From assembly GCA_963971405.1 (NCBI GenBank), contig OZ020491.1:31981019-32045018 (forward strand): a stretch of DNA of 64,000 nt. The letters run 5' to 3'. Every line of letters begins with the position of its first letter. The stretch's first letter is position 1. The notes beneath the pieces were generated by a model. The model saw only the letters and a list, made by a program, of their open reading frames with translations. It was not told where the DNA came from and searched no databases. Shown one piece after another: positions 22,191 through 33,892 of this stretch. Made by a program: the position numbers and the translations under genes. The DNA comes from Psococerastis gibbosa (lineage: Eukaryota; Arthropoda; Insecta; Psocodea; Psocidae).

Positions 22191-23578
22191 GGATGCCTTC
22201 TCACATGTTGTACAAATGTGCGGTTTCTCCCCAGAATGTGTCCTGCCGTGCATCTGTAGCTTACTTTTAGTATTGAATGCTTTCCCACATGTACAAATAT
22301 AAGGTTTCTCACCGGTATGTGTCCTGCCGTGCATCTGTAGCTTACTTTTAGTATTGAATGCTTTCCCACATGTACAAATATAAGGTTTCTCACCGGTATG
22401 TGTCCTGCCGTGCACCTGTACCTTATATTTAGTAGTGAATGCCTTCCCACATGTTGTACAAATGTGCGGTTTCTCCCCAGAATGTGTCCTGCCGTGCACC
22501 TGTAGCTTATATTTAGTAGTGAATGCCTTCTCACATGTTGTACAAATGTGCGGTTTCTCCCCAGAATGAGTCATGCCGTGCATCTGCAGCTTCCTTTTAG
22601 TAGTTAATGCTTTCCCACATGTTGTACAAATGTGCGGTTTCTCCCCAGAATGTGTCCTGTCGTGCATATGTAGCTTAGTTTTAGTATTGAATGCTTTCCC
22701 ACATGTTGTACAAATATAAGGTTTCTCCCCAGAATGAGTCCTGTCGTGCACCTGTAGTTCAAATTTAGTAATGAATCTTTTCCCGCATGTTGAACAAATG
22801 TGAGGTTTCTCACCGATATGTGTCCTGACGTGCGCCTTTAGTTGAGATGTAGTATTGAATGCTTTCCCACATTTTGTACAAATGTGCGGTTTCTCCCCTG
22901 AATGTGTCCTGAGGTGCATCTGTAGCTTACTTTTAGAATTGAATGCTTTCCCACATGTTGTACAAATATGAGGTTTCTCACCCGTATGTGTCCTGCCGTG
23001 CACCTTTAGTTGAAATATAGTAGTGTATGCTTTCCCACATGCTGTACAAATATAGGGTTTCTCCCCAGAATGAGTCCTGCCGTGTATCTGTAGCAAACTT
23101 TTAGTAGTGAATGTCTTCCCACATGTACAAATATGAGGTTTCTCACCGGTATGTGTCCTGCCGTGCACCTGTAGTTGAAATTTAGTAGTAAATGCTTTCC
23201 CACATGGTGTGCAAATATAGGGTTTCTCCCCAGAATGAGTCCTGCCGTGTATCTGTAGCTTACTTTTAGTAGTGAATGCTTTCCCACTTGTATAAATTTC
23301 AGGGTTCTCCCCGGTGTGGCTTCCCATATGAACATGCTGATTGTTGTGTCCGAACATAACCGTTTTATCGCAGTGTTGGCACCTGTAAGCTCGCTCCCCT
23401 GTATCAGTTATGCTATTTTCCCACAGATGTTGCTTAGTTGTCAACACTTTGCCGCATACTGGGCAAATGGGTGGCTTAGGCCCATCAAAGGTGATGCTAT
23501 GCGATGTGCTAACCGATGGCTGATCCACTGTCTCATCATGAAATTCCTCTTTCTTTATCCGCACTGACTCCAACAAAC
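22167..23578 (-). CDS. C2H2 zinc-finger gene 3, main exon (about 14 homogeneous fingers)
   Basis: Acceptor TTGCTATTTCAG|GTTTGT (phase 1) joins to the exon ending at 24237, giving G-LLESVRIKKEEF. The leader has I-K-K-E (a psi-K-x-E motif). The array starts with degenerate fingers (first one lacks both normal histidines; another reads IYTSGKAF, losing one cysteine). It then runs in near-identical units of the type [26 protein letters not shown]. Three units read ICTCGKxF, that is C-x-C instead of C-x2-C. The ORF ends CEKASAIRFLAA, where an inserted retroelement supplies the last codons and stop. With the first exon it encodes 510 aa. Function is unknown; zinc binding by the C-x-C fingers is doubtful. 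Confidence 0.85.
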
Positions 23579-23639
23579 CTGAAATAGCAATAAAAAACTG
23601 GAGACACAGAGAGTCTGATGGTGGTCACCAACAGCCGTT

Positions 23640-23905
23640 TTTGGAAAATAATTTTTTTTAGAGTTTTTTGAGAATAAAACCCCCCCAAATTGAGTTAGCC
23701 CCAAATAAAAAAAAAATAGTCCCGCGGTATGATTTTTGTGAACCTACATGCCGAATTTCATCAAAATCGACCGAGTAGTTTCCCCGGAAACCACCACTTT
23801 TTTGGGTTCCTGGGACTTTATAACGTGTAAATCCGTTGAAATCTCGGAATCGAAAATTTCGACCGTCACAAAGCTTTCCTTATACTACGAATATATTGGA
23901 AAGCA
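23640..23905 (-). repeat. Dispersed repeat family C, copy 2 (truncated)
   Basis: Reverse complement of the first 270 bases or so of copies at 7397 and 63235 (CGAAATTTTCGATTCCGAGA, TTTCAACGGATTTACACG, TGAGTTAGC-side ACTCAATTTGG). It lies in the intron of gene 3, about 60 bases from the acceptor, in the sense direction of the gene. Confidence 0.82.
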
Positions 23906-24049
23906 ATAATTGCATGTTTATAAAAAAACTACAATTTCGAAAATTAAAAATATCTTATATAATCTTCAATAGCATGCTTAGTTAATTAAATTACAAATAA
24001 AAAGTATTAAATTTCGGGCTGCCAATTTCCTACGGGCTGTACACTCTTA

Positions 24050-24185
24050 ACGATGGCTACATTTTCTGGCCATGCTTCGGAGGGCATGTAAAGCAGGCGG
24101 TCCCGGGTCATTCTAGTTGAGTGTAAGAGAGGGCTTTATAGCCCTAACTCCGCTAGGTTGGCTTAGTAATAGAAACAATAAAAAG
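24050..24185 (-). mobile_element. SINE-like repeat (family E), intron of gene 3
   Basis: Contains GCTACATTTTCTGGCCATGC, TCGGAGGGCATGTAAAGCAG, GAGTGTAAGAGAGGGCTTTA and CCGCTAGGTTGGCTTAGTAA. The same blocks in the opposite orientation stand at 62240. The head with tRNA-like boxes is missing. Confidence 0.75.
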
Positions 24186-24236
24186 TCCTTATTTATTTAT
24201 TAATTATTTATAATGATCATAAGATGACTGCCTTAC

Positions 24237-24357
24237 CTGTAGTGTCTGCTTCGATGATGACGGCTTTTTGAGCTAGTGTATCAGCTGACTTAAAATCCTG
24301 CTCATATAGGTCGGCATCTTCGGGCTCGACTTCGATTTTAATTAGGTCGCAATCCAT
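24237..24357 (-). CDS. C2H2 zinc-finger gene 3, exon 1
   Basis: ATG at 24357-24355 begins MDCDLIKIEVEPEDADLY, continues through QDFKSADTLAQKAVIIEADT, and ends at donor CAG|GTAAGG in phase 1, matching the acceptor at 23578. It is strongly acidic with a psi-K-x-E motif (I6-K7-I8-E9). The first codons resemble the leader motifs of genes 1, 2 and 4. The exon is too short for simple ORF searches. Intron length is 658 bp. Confidence 0.88.
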
Positions 24358-24529
24358 AGCTAGAATGAATTATAAATGACACTGGGTATTTTATAACCTA
24401 AAAAGACTGACCTTATAATGTCTATACCATTATATATGGGGCATTACCTACTTAGCCCTGATGCACACGGATGATTCAGGCACCAGTGATTTGCTGAGAA
24501 ATGAGAAATTTGTCATTTGTCAAGTCTTA

Positions 24530-24974
24530 GGCGGCTATTCTTGTCATTTTTTCTTCATTTGTGCATTAAAACATTATGAGATTTTTGTTTTAAGGAGACT
24601 ATTACGTAGATACGTAACTCATTTATTATAAATTAAGTAATAATTATAATAGATAAGTTAAGTATCTACATAAAAGTCACCTTAAAACAAAAATCTCATA
24701 ATTTTTTAATGCCAAACGAAGAAAACGTGACAAGTGGAATAGCCGCCATAGACTTCATTTGTGATTTGAGATTTTTTGTTTGTTTTGTTTTAAGGAGACT
24801 ATTATGTACATCTTTAACTTATCTATTATAAATTAAGTTATAATATGGTAGAGACTTATTAATGATGCCCTCTACCATATTATATTTTAATTTATAATAC
24901 ATGATAGTCTTCTTAAAACAAAACAAACAATCTCAAATCACAAATGAAGTAAAATCACCGGTGGAATTGCCGCC
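24530..24974. mobile_element. Double Harbinger-like foldback MITE (copies 3 and 4 side by side)
   Basis: The outer left end GGCGGCTATTC follows TTA (24527-24529), and the outer right end GAATTGCCGCC precedes TTA (24975-24977). A further right terminus GTGGAATAGCCGCC lies inside at 24734-24747, followed by ATA instead of TTA. Each half folds on itself (TTTTAAGGAGACTATTA and its complements). The second half lacks its own left terminus. This looks like a dimeric or recombined element carrying one outer target duplication. Confidence 0.78.
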
Positions 24975-24977
24975 TTA

Positions 24978-25500
24978 ATAGTAATTTTCAGATGTGCGTT
25001 CGGATATAGGCTGTTTTTATACCAAACAATGGCCAATCCTGTTCCCATGACAAATTTCCCGAAGTCGAGTGTTCGAGAACCGGGCATAGAAAATTTCAAA
25101 TACCAGCTTTAATTATGAGATTTTGGCCCGTTCAATTTAAAAGCTGCGCTGTTGTATACACCTACAGCATATAGCAGAATCAGAGGGAATCTTTGCGGCT
25201 CTACACTCGAGTTTTTAATAAAATTGGTAGTACTAGACTTACAAGAACTTTTATACTCGGTGTCTCGGTACTTGTTTCGAATTCACGATGGGTGAATTTT
25301 TGTACAAAAACTAGTTTTATTATACCGGTACTAAAAGTTCTTTGGTAAAAAAAATCGGCCTAATGGTATGTTTAAGGCCAAACCGGAGGGTTGTGACCTT
25401 GAGCGTTGAATACATAGAAATATAAGTCATAAGTCATGTATTGGCCATTTTAAAAATACAATGGTATTCTCGGCGTCGTTACAACTCTATTACGTCAAAC
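24978..25500. other. No gene seen
   Basis: Flanking and possible 3' UTR sequence of the LINE that follows on the minus strand. No ORF or repeat match was recognised. Confidence 0.45.
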
Positions 25501-25541
25501 AGAAACACAGAAACATATAATACGGTACATAACATATAAAC

Positions 25542-27545
25542 TTAACTGTTGTAGTTGTGGTCAAAAAATTCAGGCACGGAGTAAGGGCGGTTCACACCAA
25601 GAAGCCTAATCACGCCCTTCCTAAATTGGGATGGTGTTAAAGTTGGAAGCCTTAGGAGGCTGGGTAGGTGGTTATACAACCTCGCACCTAAGTGGTGGGG
25701 TGAATTTCCCATGGCGGCTGTATGGTATTGCTCCTGGTGCAAGTCACCCCCACTCCGTGTCCGATGGTGGTGAGTTTCTGCATTAAAAGCATATTTGTGC
25801 AAGTGCCTACGAGTATACGTCAGGGTCTCGAGTATAAACACTGATGCCAGAGGGAGGATATCGAGTTTCTCGAATAAGGGTCGACAAGACACTCGTTGAT
25901 CCCATGTCCCAATAAGAGCTCTAATGGCACGCTTTTGGACTTTGAAAACCCGATCGGACTCAGTGGCGCTTCCCCATGTTGCTATCCCATAGCGCATTCT
26001 GGAGTCAAAACCAGCAAAATAAACTATTTTTAGTACGTCTTGGCTAACGAGAAGCTGCAGAGTGCGCAGGAGGAAGACACAGGAAGATAATTTAGCACAT
26101 AACTTGTGAATGTGTGGTCGCCAGGTCAACATATGATCAATATTAAGGCCCAGAAAAGACACGGTAAGAGCAGCTGGAAGATCTATCCCATCGGAAACCA
26201 AGTTAATTGCTTCCTTGTTGAGGTTGGCTAACTGAAATGTCATAAATTCTGTCTTTTGTGCGTTAAAAACAAGATCATGAGCTTTTAGCCAGCCTGAAAC
26301 TGCATTTAAGGTGGAACAACCACGCGTTTGGGCCGTATGGTTGTCCGGCGCTGGAATCAATATGGATGCATCGTCTGCGTATAGGCTGAGAAATAGGTCC
26401 CAAGGGGAAGGCATGGTGTCACGTTCGAAATTATTGATGTACGCGAGGAAGAGGGTTGGCCCAAGGATACTACCCTGAGGAACGCCTGTAGGTACAGGAC
26501 ACCAGGTGTCGCCGTCCAGCACCTTCTGATCCCGGTCGGTTAGGTAAGAACGAAACCAGTCATTTGCTTCCCCTCTCACTCCCATACTTTCTAGGGTGAG
26601 TAGAAGCTTATCGTGATTTAATGTGTCAAAAGCACGGGAAAGGTCACAGAATATGCCAAGTGCTACATTTTTTTCGTCCAAAATTTTCAGGATCTTGTCA
26701 ATAAGATCAATGCATGCGCCGTTTGTGGACTTGCCTTTGCGAAAACCGTGTTGACACGGGGATAAGAGATTGTTATCTTCGAGAAAAGACATCAGTCTAG
26801 AATTTACTACCTTTTCTAAAATTTTGGATAGTGAAGGGAGAATGCTAATTGGACGGTAGCTACTCAGCTGGTCTCGTTCACCCTTTTTGTAAACAGGCAC
26901 AACTATTGCCCTTTTGAAGCAGTCAGGAAAGACACCACTGGACAGGGAAGCATTAATGCACTCTGCCAGGGGTGGTATGATAGCTGGGCATGCCGTCTTC
27001 GCCAGCCACACAGGAATCTCGTCAGCCCCCGCCGCAGAAGAGCCCCTCAATGACTTTACTACGAGCTCAAGCTCATCTGTAGTGATTGGAGCAAGGAACA
27101 GCGAGTGTGGAACCAATGGGGGGTTCGATGGTTGGTTGGTCGTGCCAATTGGTCCATTTACCCTCAATTGCCTAACCAAGTCTGAAACACTACTCAAAAA
27201 GAAGTTATTCAGTTCGTTTGCAATGGCTGTTGGGTCGGATATTATATTACTCCCTAATCTGATGCGATTTACAGCCCGTGGCAGTGAAGACGGGTTTCTG
27301 AATTTATTTATTATTTTCCAAGTCATTCTCGAGGCATTTTTAGACTTAGAAATTTTACGCTCGATATCCTCCCTTTTCCACAAGTTACATTTGTCCCTTA
27401 CAGTTTTAAGGAGGCTTTTATGCTTCGCTTTAAGCATGGGATCAGGGGATGATCTACTGAGAATTTTCAGGTCCCTCAGCTTATTGAACTCGGTTTTGAT
27501 CTCATCTGGGAGGCGGTCTGAATTTTTTTCCCCCCATTCTGTTAT
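25542..27545 (-). pseudogene. CR1-like LINE ORF2, reverse transcriptase part
   Basis: The frame is open for about 665 codons. The first ATG is at 27437, but the same frame continues upstream through RITEWGEKNSDRLPDEI, so that ATG is not the true start. Motifs in order: SYRPISILPSLSKILEKVV, QHGFRKGKSTNGAC, DLSRAFDTLNHD, TGVPQGSILGPTLF, LYADDAS (catalytic aspartates present), FLGLNIDHMLTWRPH and VSCRPLFEKLDILPL, ending FFDHNYNS. The catalytic region looks intact. The ORF as a whole is disabled by frameshifts where it meets the endonuclease near 27560-27640. Confidence 0.9.
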
Positions 27546-27622
27546 CCGTTAAGGGGAAGCATAATTTTACAAGAGATGAAATAGCTGAGTTCATGATTTC
27601 AAATTTCTCATTTACATCCGTG

Positions 27623-28570
27623 CTACGGTGTACGTAGATCATCCCACTGACGAGAACCCAACAGCTCTAGGAAGTTATCAACGTTGTTCTTGTTAAAGTT
27701 GCGCTTTGGTGGCTGCGGATCAGCCACACCCTTGTAATTTCCGGGTAACAAGTTTTGTTCAGTAATAGTAAGCTTCTGAGCGTCGTGGTCAGAGAAACCA
27801 ACAGAAAATGACGAACAATTAAAAAAAGAGCTATCAATATTTACGTAAAAGTTATCTATACATGTAGAGGAATTGGCGCTTATTCTGGTGGGGGTTAAGA
27901 TTGTTGGATAGAAGTTATAACTTTTGAAAATGTTATAAAATTCGCTTACACGAGCGTTGACGTTTAAAGATAGTAAATTCATATTAAAGTCCCCACAGAA
28001 GAGACACATCCTATTTTCTTTGGTCATAATATCACAAATACACTCTACAGCTAAGTATAAGTCATCAGTGTTACACTCGGGCACCCTGTATAAACAAAAA
28101 ATAACAAAAACTTAGAGGTTTAGAAAAACTTGTTATAACAACCCCAATTAGTAAAACCCAAATAATCGTTAAGAAATTAACTTTGTCTAAGAAACCCACT
28201 TGTGTTAGTATAAAACCCTGAGCGCTTTCGGCAAGAGCTGCCATCTACAGAGGGAAACCCACTAGCACAGTTACAACTTATCTGCGATTTGAGACTTGCT
28301 CAACTCGAGGAGAAGATGCAAATGTCTGTATTCCCTATACCCTGCATAGGCAAACAATGGTGATTAGGCTGTCCAAGAGGTCCAGCGCTGTTATTTCTAC
28401 TTTGCGCTCAGTTGATAAATTAATTAAGTCCGTACGGACTTTAAATGCTATATTCGGTTTGAGATAGATACAGCTACCACCATGGCCAAGTTCACCCAAA
28501 TTCTCGTTTATCCTACGAAAGAGCAGGCTAAGTTATAACCTTCAAGTGAGATAAGCTCCTCTGGCCGTAG
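27623..28570 (-). pseudogene. CR1-like LINE ORF2, endonuclease part
   Basis: An open stretch of about 150 codons contains CGDFNMNLL, TPTRIS and the catalytic SDHD (GFSDHDAQ), typical of LINE exonuclease-endonuclease-phosphatase domains. Further N-terminal pieces (LGHGGSCIYLK) continue in shifted frames towards 28570. At least two frameshifts separate this domain from the RT. Confidence 0.8.
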
Positions 28571-28674
28571 ACAATGCTCAGTGAGACAGACTATGTCAAC
28601 CTGTTCTTTCTTTAAGATATGCGGTAATATAGTGATTTTGTTTTTTAGTGATTGGATATTATGGTGGTAGACTG

Positions 28675-29275
28675 TCAGATTCGGTTCGGCTCCCTTCTCC
28701 TTATTGTAGGTTGCTGCATTAGTACGTGGGATAAGTTTTTTAGCGCATTACCAAAAATATATTTCCCATTTAGATTAAGATGTACGCCATCATTAGCATA
28801 GTGATTGGGATTAATGAACGAGGAGACGTCCAAGAAATTTACTCGTAAGCATCTGCACAGCCACTTAATTGACTCATTTATTTGACGAGTAAGATTTATG
28901 CTAACATCACGACGAAAAAGAATAGATGACACGAAAATTTTGGCCCTAGGAAAGGCCCTAATACACTCTTCTATCAGGTACCAATGGTCGCCAAGAATCT
29001 GGTCCAGATTTCGTTTTTGCCGTAGGTTGATGGATCCGACGTGTAGAATGACTGATTTTGGGCACTTCCGGCCTTCCGCCTTCGTAGAGTGTAATTTCCT
29101 GGCTAGACGGTCAGATGTAATTCCCGGAAAAGAACAGCATACTGAGTCTTTGTCACCTTTTAGGATGTCATTGCACAGAAAGTCACCAATAATAAGGGAG
29201 GTAACACCCTTCTTGAGGGGGATCGGGCTTTCCGGTTCGCGTTTGCGGTGAGACTTCCCTACGTGTTCCCTACCC
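28675..29275 (-). pseudogene. CR1-like LINE ORF1, SGNH esterase part
   Basis: Continuous frame of about 200 codons with SGNH-hydrolase blocks in order: LIIGDFLCND (block I), ILHVGSINL (the block normally reading GTND), FVSSILFRRD, and the C-terminal NDGVHLNLNGK with the catalytic D-x-x-H. The usual block I serine (GDS) is replaced by phenylalanine (GDF), so the esterase of this copy should be inactive. It joins the coiled-coil part by a frameshift near 29260. Confidence 0.8.
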
Positions 29276-29887
29276 CGGAGGTTTTAGTACCCGGTTTGCT
29301 GTTTTTTATTATATCGTCAGCTGACGTGGTAGAGCTATCAACATTTACTGACGCCGGTGGCTTGGTTTCGTTCCTGCCCTGCGCATTACGCTGGCTTTTA
29401 GCAGATATGCAACCCCCAGTGCTGACGGTTTCTATTGCCTGAGAGGATCGGTAGCCTTTTGACTCGCATATCAAGTTATTTTGCTTAGTCAGTTTTTCGA
29501 TAGTTGTTAATAATTCCTTATTTTCAATTTCTTTGCTTTCTAGCTTGTCTATAATGGAAGCTAGTTTAGATTGTAGCTTTTTTACTTGCTGATTTAGAGC
29601 TATAAGAACCCCTTGCCAAAATCGGATTCTTTGAGTTCGATCAAGGATGCACGGCAAGATGGGCACATCAAAAAAGGCACATTTACTTTTTTCCCAGATT
29701 TCATGGCCTTTAGCCAAGCCTCGCGAAAGTCGCTGTCATGTTGGGCAGCACAGGCCTTGAAGTAATATTTTTGGCATAGGTCACATTCCACAGCCCCTGG
29801 GATTATAGAATTTGTTGGTGAATGGCCGGTGGATGAGTTTAAAATTAGGTGTGCGCAATCGTTGCAGTTGAGTGTGCTGCTATCCAT
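29259..29887 (-). pseudogene. CR1-like LINE ORF1, PHD-like finger and coiled coil
   Basis: From ATG 29887 (MDSSTLNCNDC) a cysteine-rich domain reads C-x2-C, then CDLCQKYYFKAC, and CPSCR, a PHD-like pattern. After a frameshift near 29620-29650 a heptad-rich segment follows (LNQQVKKLQSKL, IENKELLTTIEKLTKQ). This is RNP-forming ORF1 architecture for CR1-group LINEs. Disabled by the frameshift. Confidence 0.75.
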
Positions 29888-29935
29888 GGCTACCAAGTGC
29901 TATGTCAATAATATTACTCACACTGAATGAATAGT

Positions 29936-30950
29936 AATGCAGGTTTGGACTAGTAGTCGATCAGCTGGTTTTGACATTTAACTTATCACTCGCTTATGCT
30001 TAGGGATTATAGGGAAAGAAATGGGGACAGAGGGCACACCACTGCACTGTTCCGATCGAGATTTCCCAAAAACTTTATGGATAACAAACTCTAGCACTTT
30101 CTATTCGTTAAAACCCACGTTTCAATATTTTGTTAAACTAATACCAAACAAAACGCGTCCGTCCACAATCAGAAATCATCACAATCCAATCCTAATAGAA
30201 CTGGAGCGGCGGGAGCCATAATATGCCTTACGAGGCACCCGTTAACCATAAACCAACTATCAGTACCAAGTACCAACGCAAAATATATCGAAGTCTTACA
30301 CATTGCAGCATAGCAAAGCGGATACCTGGACCCGGTCAAAAACTCTGTAGTTTAGTAGTTAGCTCGTGCAGGCTATTTCCGCGCCGAATGGCGTACTTAT
30401 CTTGTGCAGGCTATACTAGATAACGGTCTCCAGCCACGGGATGGTTGAATATCCATTGTATAAACAAAGCCCCGCATCACGTACCTGTTCCGTATCTGAC
30501 TTGTATTATTTCAAATAATTGCAGTTTTACCTATTTCTGGCGCTTTACTGTCAAATTAAGTGTTGAGCTTCTGACTGAAGTGCATTTCATTTCAAAAGTT
30601 GGAGGTTTTTCTTCCCTGTGGTATGTTTTTAATTGCTTCATGCACAAATTTTAGACCTAATGTAATTGTAATTTTTGGTTCAGTCAATAGTGTAAGCATG
30701 TCTACGCGTACACTATACCCTTCTATCGATTTTTACTATACCCCTGCGGTTAAAAACATATATTACGAACCCTCTGCAAAGACATTTCCAGGCCACTCAC
30801 GTTACCCCCTCCGGTTTGGCCTTGAACGCAAAAACTTGGCATGGTTTGTCACGTACACGGTATAAATAATATTTATTTTATGGCCTTCTTGCTACCGGGC
30901 TACAGCTCTTCAGGACATTAGGTCTCCCACCAAAAAACAACGAATGATGC
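29936..30950. other. No gene seen between two LINEs
   Basis: Open frames of 60-90 codons on the plus strand have no recognisable domain. No repeat match in the window. Confidence 0.5.
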
Positions 30951-31042
30951 TGTTGTTGTTGTTGTATTCCCAAGTAGCGCTTGCGCTAATGTTCAGTTCT
31001 TCTGTGAATAACTATTGTACACACTTTTACTATATCACTATG

Positions 31043-33892
31043 TCACATGTTTTCCATCAATTTAGTTTTTAATTTAGCTCGAAATATAGAAATATTTTGC
31101 GATGTTCTTATTGACGGTTCTATTTTATAATATTCTGCCACGCCTTTATGATACACTGAATTTATTCCTAAGTTCGTTCTTCTGTAATTTCTGTGCAGGT
31201 TGTTCATACTTCTTGTTCCATACTTATGTATGTCACTATTTTTCTCCATTTCCGTAGTCATGTACTCCGGGAGGTTTCCTTTCTCAAGTTTATATACAAA
31301 AGACATCGTGTCTAAGTACACACAATCCTGAAACTTGAGCATATTGGCCGCTCGGTGCAAGTCAACGATGTGGGCATCCTCTTGTTCATCCAGTATGGCT
31401 CGCAATGCTTTGTTTATTAATATCTGTATATCATTTATTATTTTCTGTGGGGCATAATTAAACATTGTACTGCAGTATTGAAGGTGAGGTTTAAGAAGAC
31501 CATTAAACATAGCCATTTTCGCGCTTCTTGTTAGACAATGTCTCATTCTCCTCATAATTGACGTTTTTTTATTTACTTTTTCAATGGTCTTTTGAAAATG
31601 TTTCTTAAAATTTAACTTGTCATCCACTATCACTCCAAGATACTTAATGTCCGAAACCTTATCTATTTCTTCATCACCAATTTTAACCTTCAAATTTATT
31701 TGTTGTGTGTTATTACATCTATTTATCAACATGAATTTGGTCTTTCCAATGTTTAAACTTAGTTTGTTCATATTTAGCCATTCATATACAGCTCTCAGGT
31801 CTTCATTTATCCTTCGAAAGCCTTCTTCTAAAGAGTCTGTTTCTATGTATATTAACGTATCATCCGCAAACAACATGATTTTACAATATTTCAGACATTG
31901 TGGTAATTCATTGATAAATAATATGAATAAGAGCGGTCCAAGTTTACTGCCTTGTGGGACTCCAAATTTATTCTCTATATCAGGTGATTCTTTTTTTCCA
32001 ATCTTGGTTTTCTGTTTGCGCCCTTTGAGGTATTCAACAATCCACTTCTGTGCTTCACCACGTATGCCAATATATTCCAGCTTCTGAATTAGTATTCTCC
32101 GGTCAATTGTCTCAAACGCTCTACGGAGATCAAGGAATACTGTAATGACTTTTTTCTTATTTTCCACCGCGATAACCCAGTCATTTATGACACAGCTAAG
32201 AGCAGTTTCAGTCGAATGTTTAGTTCTGAATCCTGATTGATATTTACTAAAAATTGAATTTTCATCTACAAACTTAAGTATTTGTTTCTTTATAACTTCT
32301 TCTAGTATCTTTTCCGTTGCAGGAAGTACATTTATTGGACGAAATTCATCCATAGAGGATGGTTTTTTAACTTTCGGCACCGGTGTTATTCTAGAAATTT
32401 TTAACTGCATTGGTATATCACAATTTTAAATTGATTTCGTAACTATGTGTTCAATTACAGGTCCAATTTTAGTCCACATTTTTTTAATGACGAAGGCATT
32501 AGGTTGCATAGAATCTTTTCCTTTTATAGTCTTAGCTATGTCCCATAGCTCCTCCGAGTTTGGTACCGTAAACGATGTCAACTGCGTCTCTTTCATAAGT
32601 AAAATATTAACATACTCTTTGATGGGGATTTTTTCCCTTATATCTGCTATAGGCCTTCTCTTTATAAAAAATTTGTTGAGTTTTTCAGACGCATTTTCAC
32701 AATCTAATATGCTATTTCCACTGTTTTCTTTTTTTACATTTAGTGCTTCTTTAATTACTTTCCATAACTTCCTTCCATCATGTCCGAATTCTTCAATTTT
32801 TTGTTTAAAATAATCATTCTTTCTACGCCTTAGTATAGCTACAAATTTATTCCTTGACATCTTAAATGTTTCCCATTTTGTATTCAATTCCACTTGGGTT
32901 GCATGGCCATTATTAAATGCCTCTTTCATTGCTCGAAAATTTCTATAATCAGTAATTTTATTATTTCTTGCTTCTACGACTTCTGTAGTGAAATATTTGC
33001 TGTATTGTTTCTTTCTTATGTTGACATCTGGTCCTCTGGACATTTCAATTGCACTTTCCACTATCTCCGACATATTACTGTAACACTTATCTAAATCCTC
33101 CAACATCACTTTATTGTCCTTTAGTTTATCTTTTATCCTATTTTCACATACATCCCAGTCAACCGGCCCTGGGAATGTTATTTTGACATGAGATGTTTGC
33201 ATAACTCCTATGTTCACAAGTATTGAGTCATGATCTGTTACACTTATTTTCAGTACACTGTGTTTTAGGTCTTCATTATTAGAAAATAGCAAGTCGATCA
33301 TTGTTTGTGAAGACTTTGTCACCCTCGTATTACTTGTCACTAGCTGTTTCAAACCCATCATAGCCGCTAAAGACTTTAGTTTCTTCACATTTATGTCAAC
33401 ATCTAGGCAATTCCAATTTAAGTTAAAATCACCAATTAGGATTATATTCCTATGGCTATCTCTCATCTGATCTTGCAGTTTTCCCATTAATATCTCAATT
33501 TGTTCCAGACATGACTTTGGTGATGAAGATGGTGATCTGTATATTAAACTTATTATTTGTTTCTCTTTTCCCAATTTCACATCAACTGTCAGTATCCATA
33601 CAACAAAGTCGATTTTTACTATATCTATTATTTTATATTCAATGTCGTTTTTTATGTATAGTAACACACCCCCAGTGTGTGCAGAATTTGATTGTAAGTT
33701 TATTTCACAGTATCCGTCTAAGTGAATTTCAGAATCATCGACATCATCAGTCAGGTGCGTCTCCACCAGTCCAATAATATTGGGTTTGTATTCTACTATT
33801 TCGTTATATACATCCAACGGGCTTTTATTGTTTAGTCCAGCTACATTCGCATAAAATATTCTACATTCCATGTACTTATTGATATTTAGCAT
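31043..33892 (-). pseudogene. LINE ORF2 (endonuclease + reverse transcriptase) with one premature stop
   Basis: From ATG 33892 (MLNINKYMECRIFYANVAGL) the endonuclease shows LVETHL, GDFNLNWN and VTDHDSILV. After about 488 codons a single TAA (32428-32426) breaks the frame. The same frame then continues directly into RT: LKISRITPVPKVKK, YQSGFRTKHSTETAL, DLRRAFETIDR, FGVPQGSKLGPLLF and LFADDTLIY, to the stop at 31043. The total is about 949 codons. No frameshift was seen, so one nonsense mutation separates this copy from an open ORF2. Confidence 0.9.

Larger units (their letters stand above)
25500..29935 (-). mobile_element. CR1-like LINE, nearly full length, frame-shifted
   Basis: Reading on the minus strand, the order is an ORF1 with an N-terminal cysteine-rich (PHD-like) finger, coiled coil and SGNH-type esterase domain. 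ORF2 follows with an apurinic-like endonuclease and reverse transcriptase. The PHD plus esterase ORF1 is characteristic of CR1/L2-group elements. Several frameshifts break both ORFs. The related copy at 53.9-57.06 kb lies in the opposite orientation. I found no target duplication, so both outer limits are estimates. Confidence 0.85.

Noticed and set aside
22196-23300. Regular direct repeats of about 81-84 bp resembling a CRISPR-like or satellite array
   Set aside because: The period equals one C2H2 finger plus linker and the frame is open throughout; this is a coding zinc-finger array.
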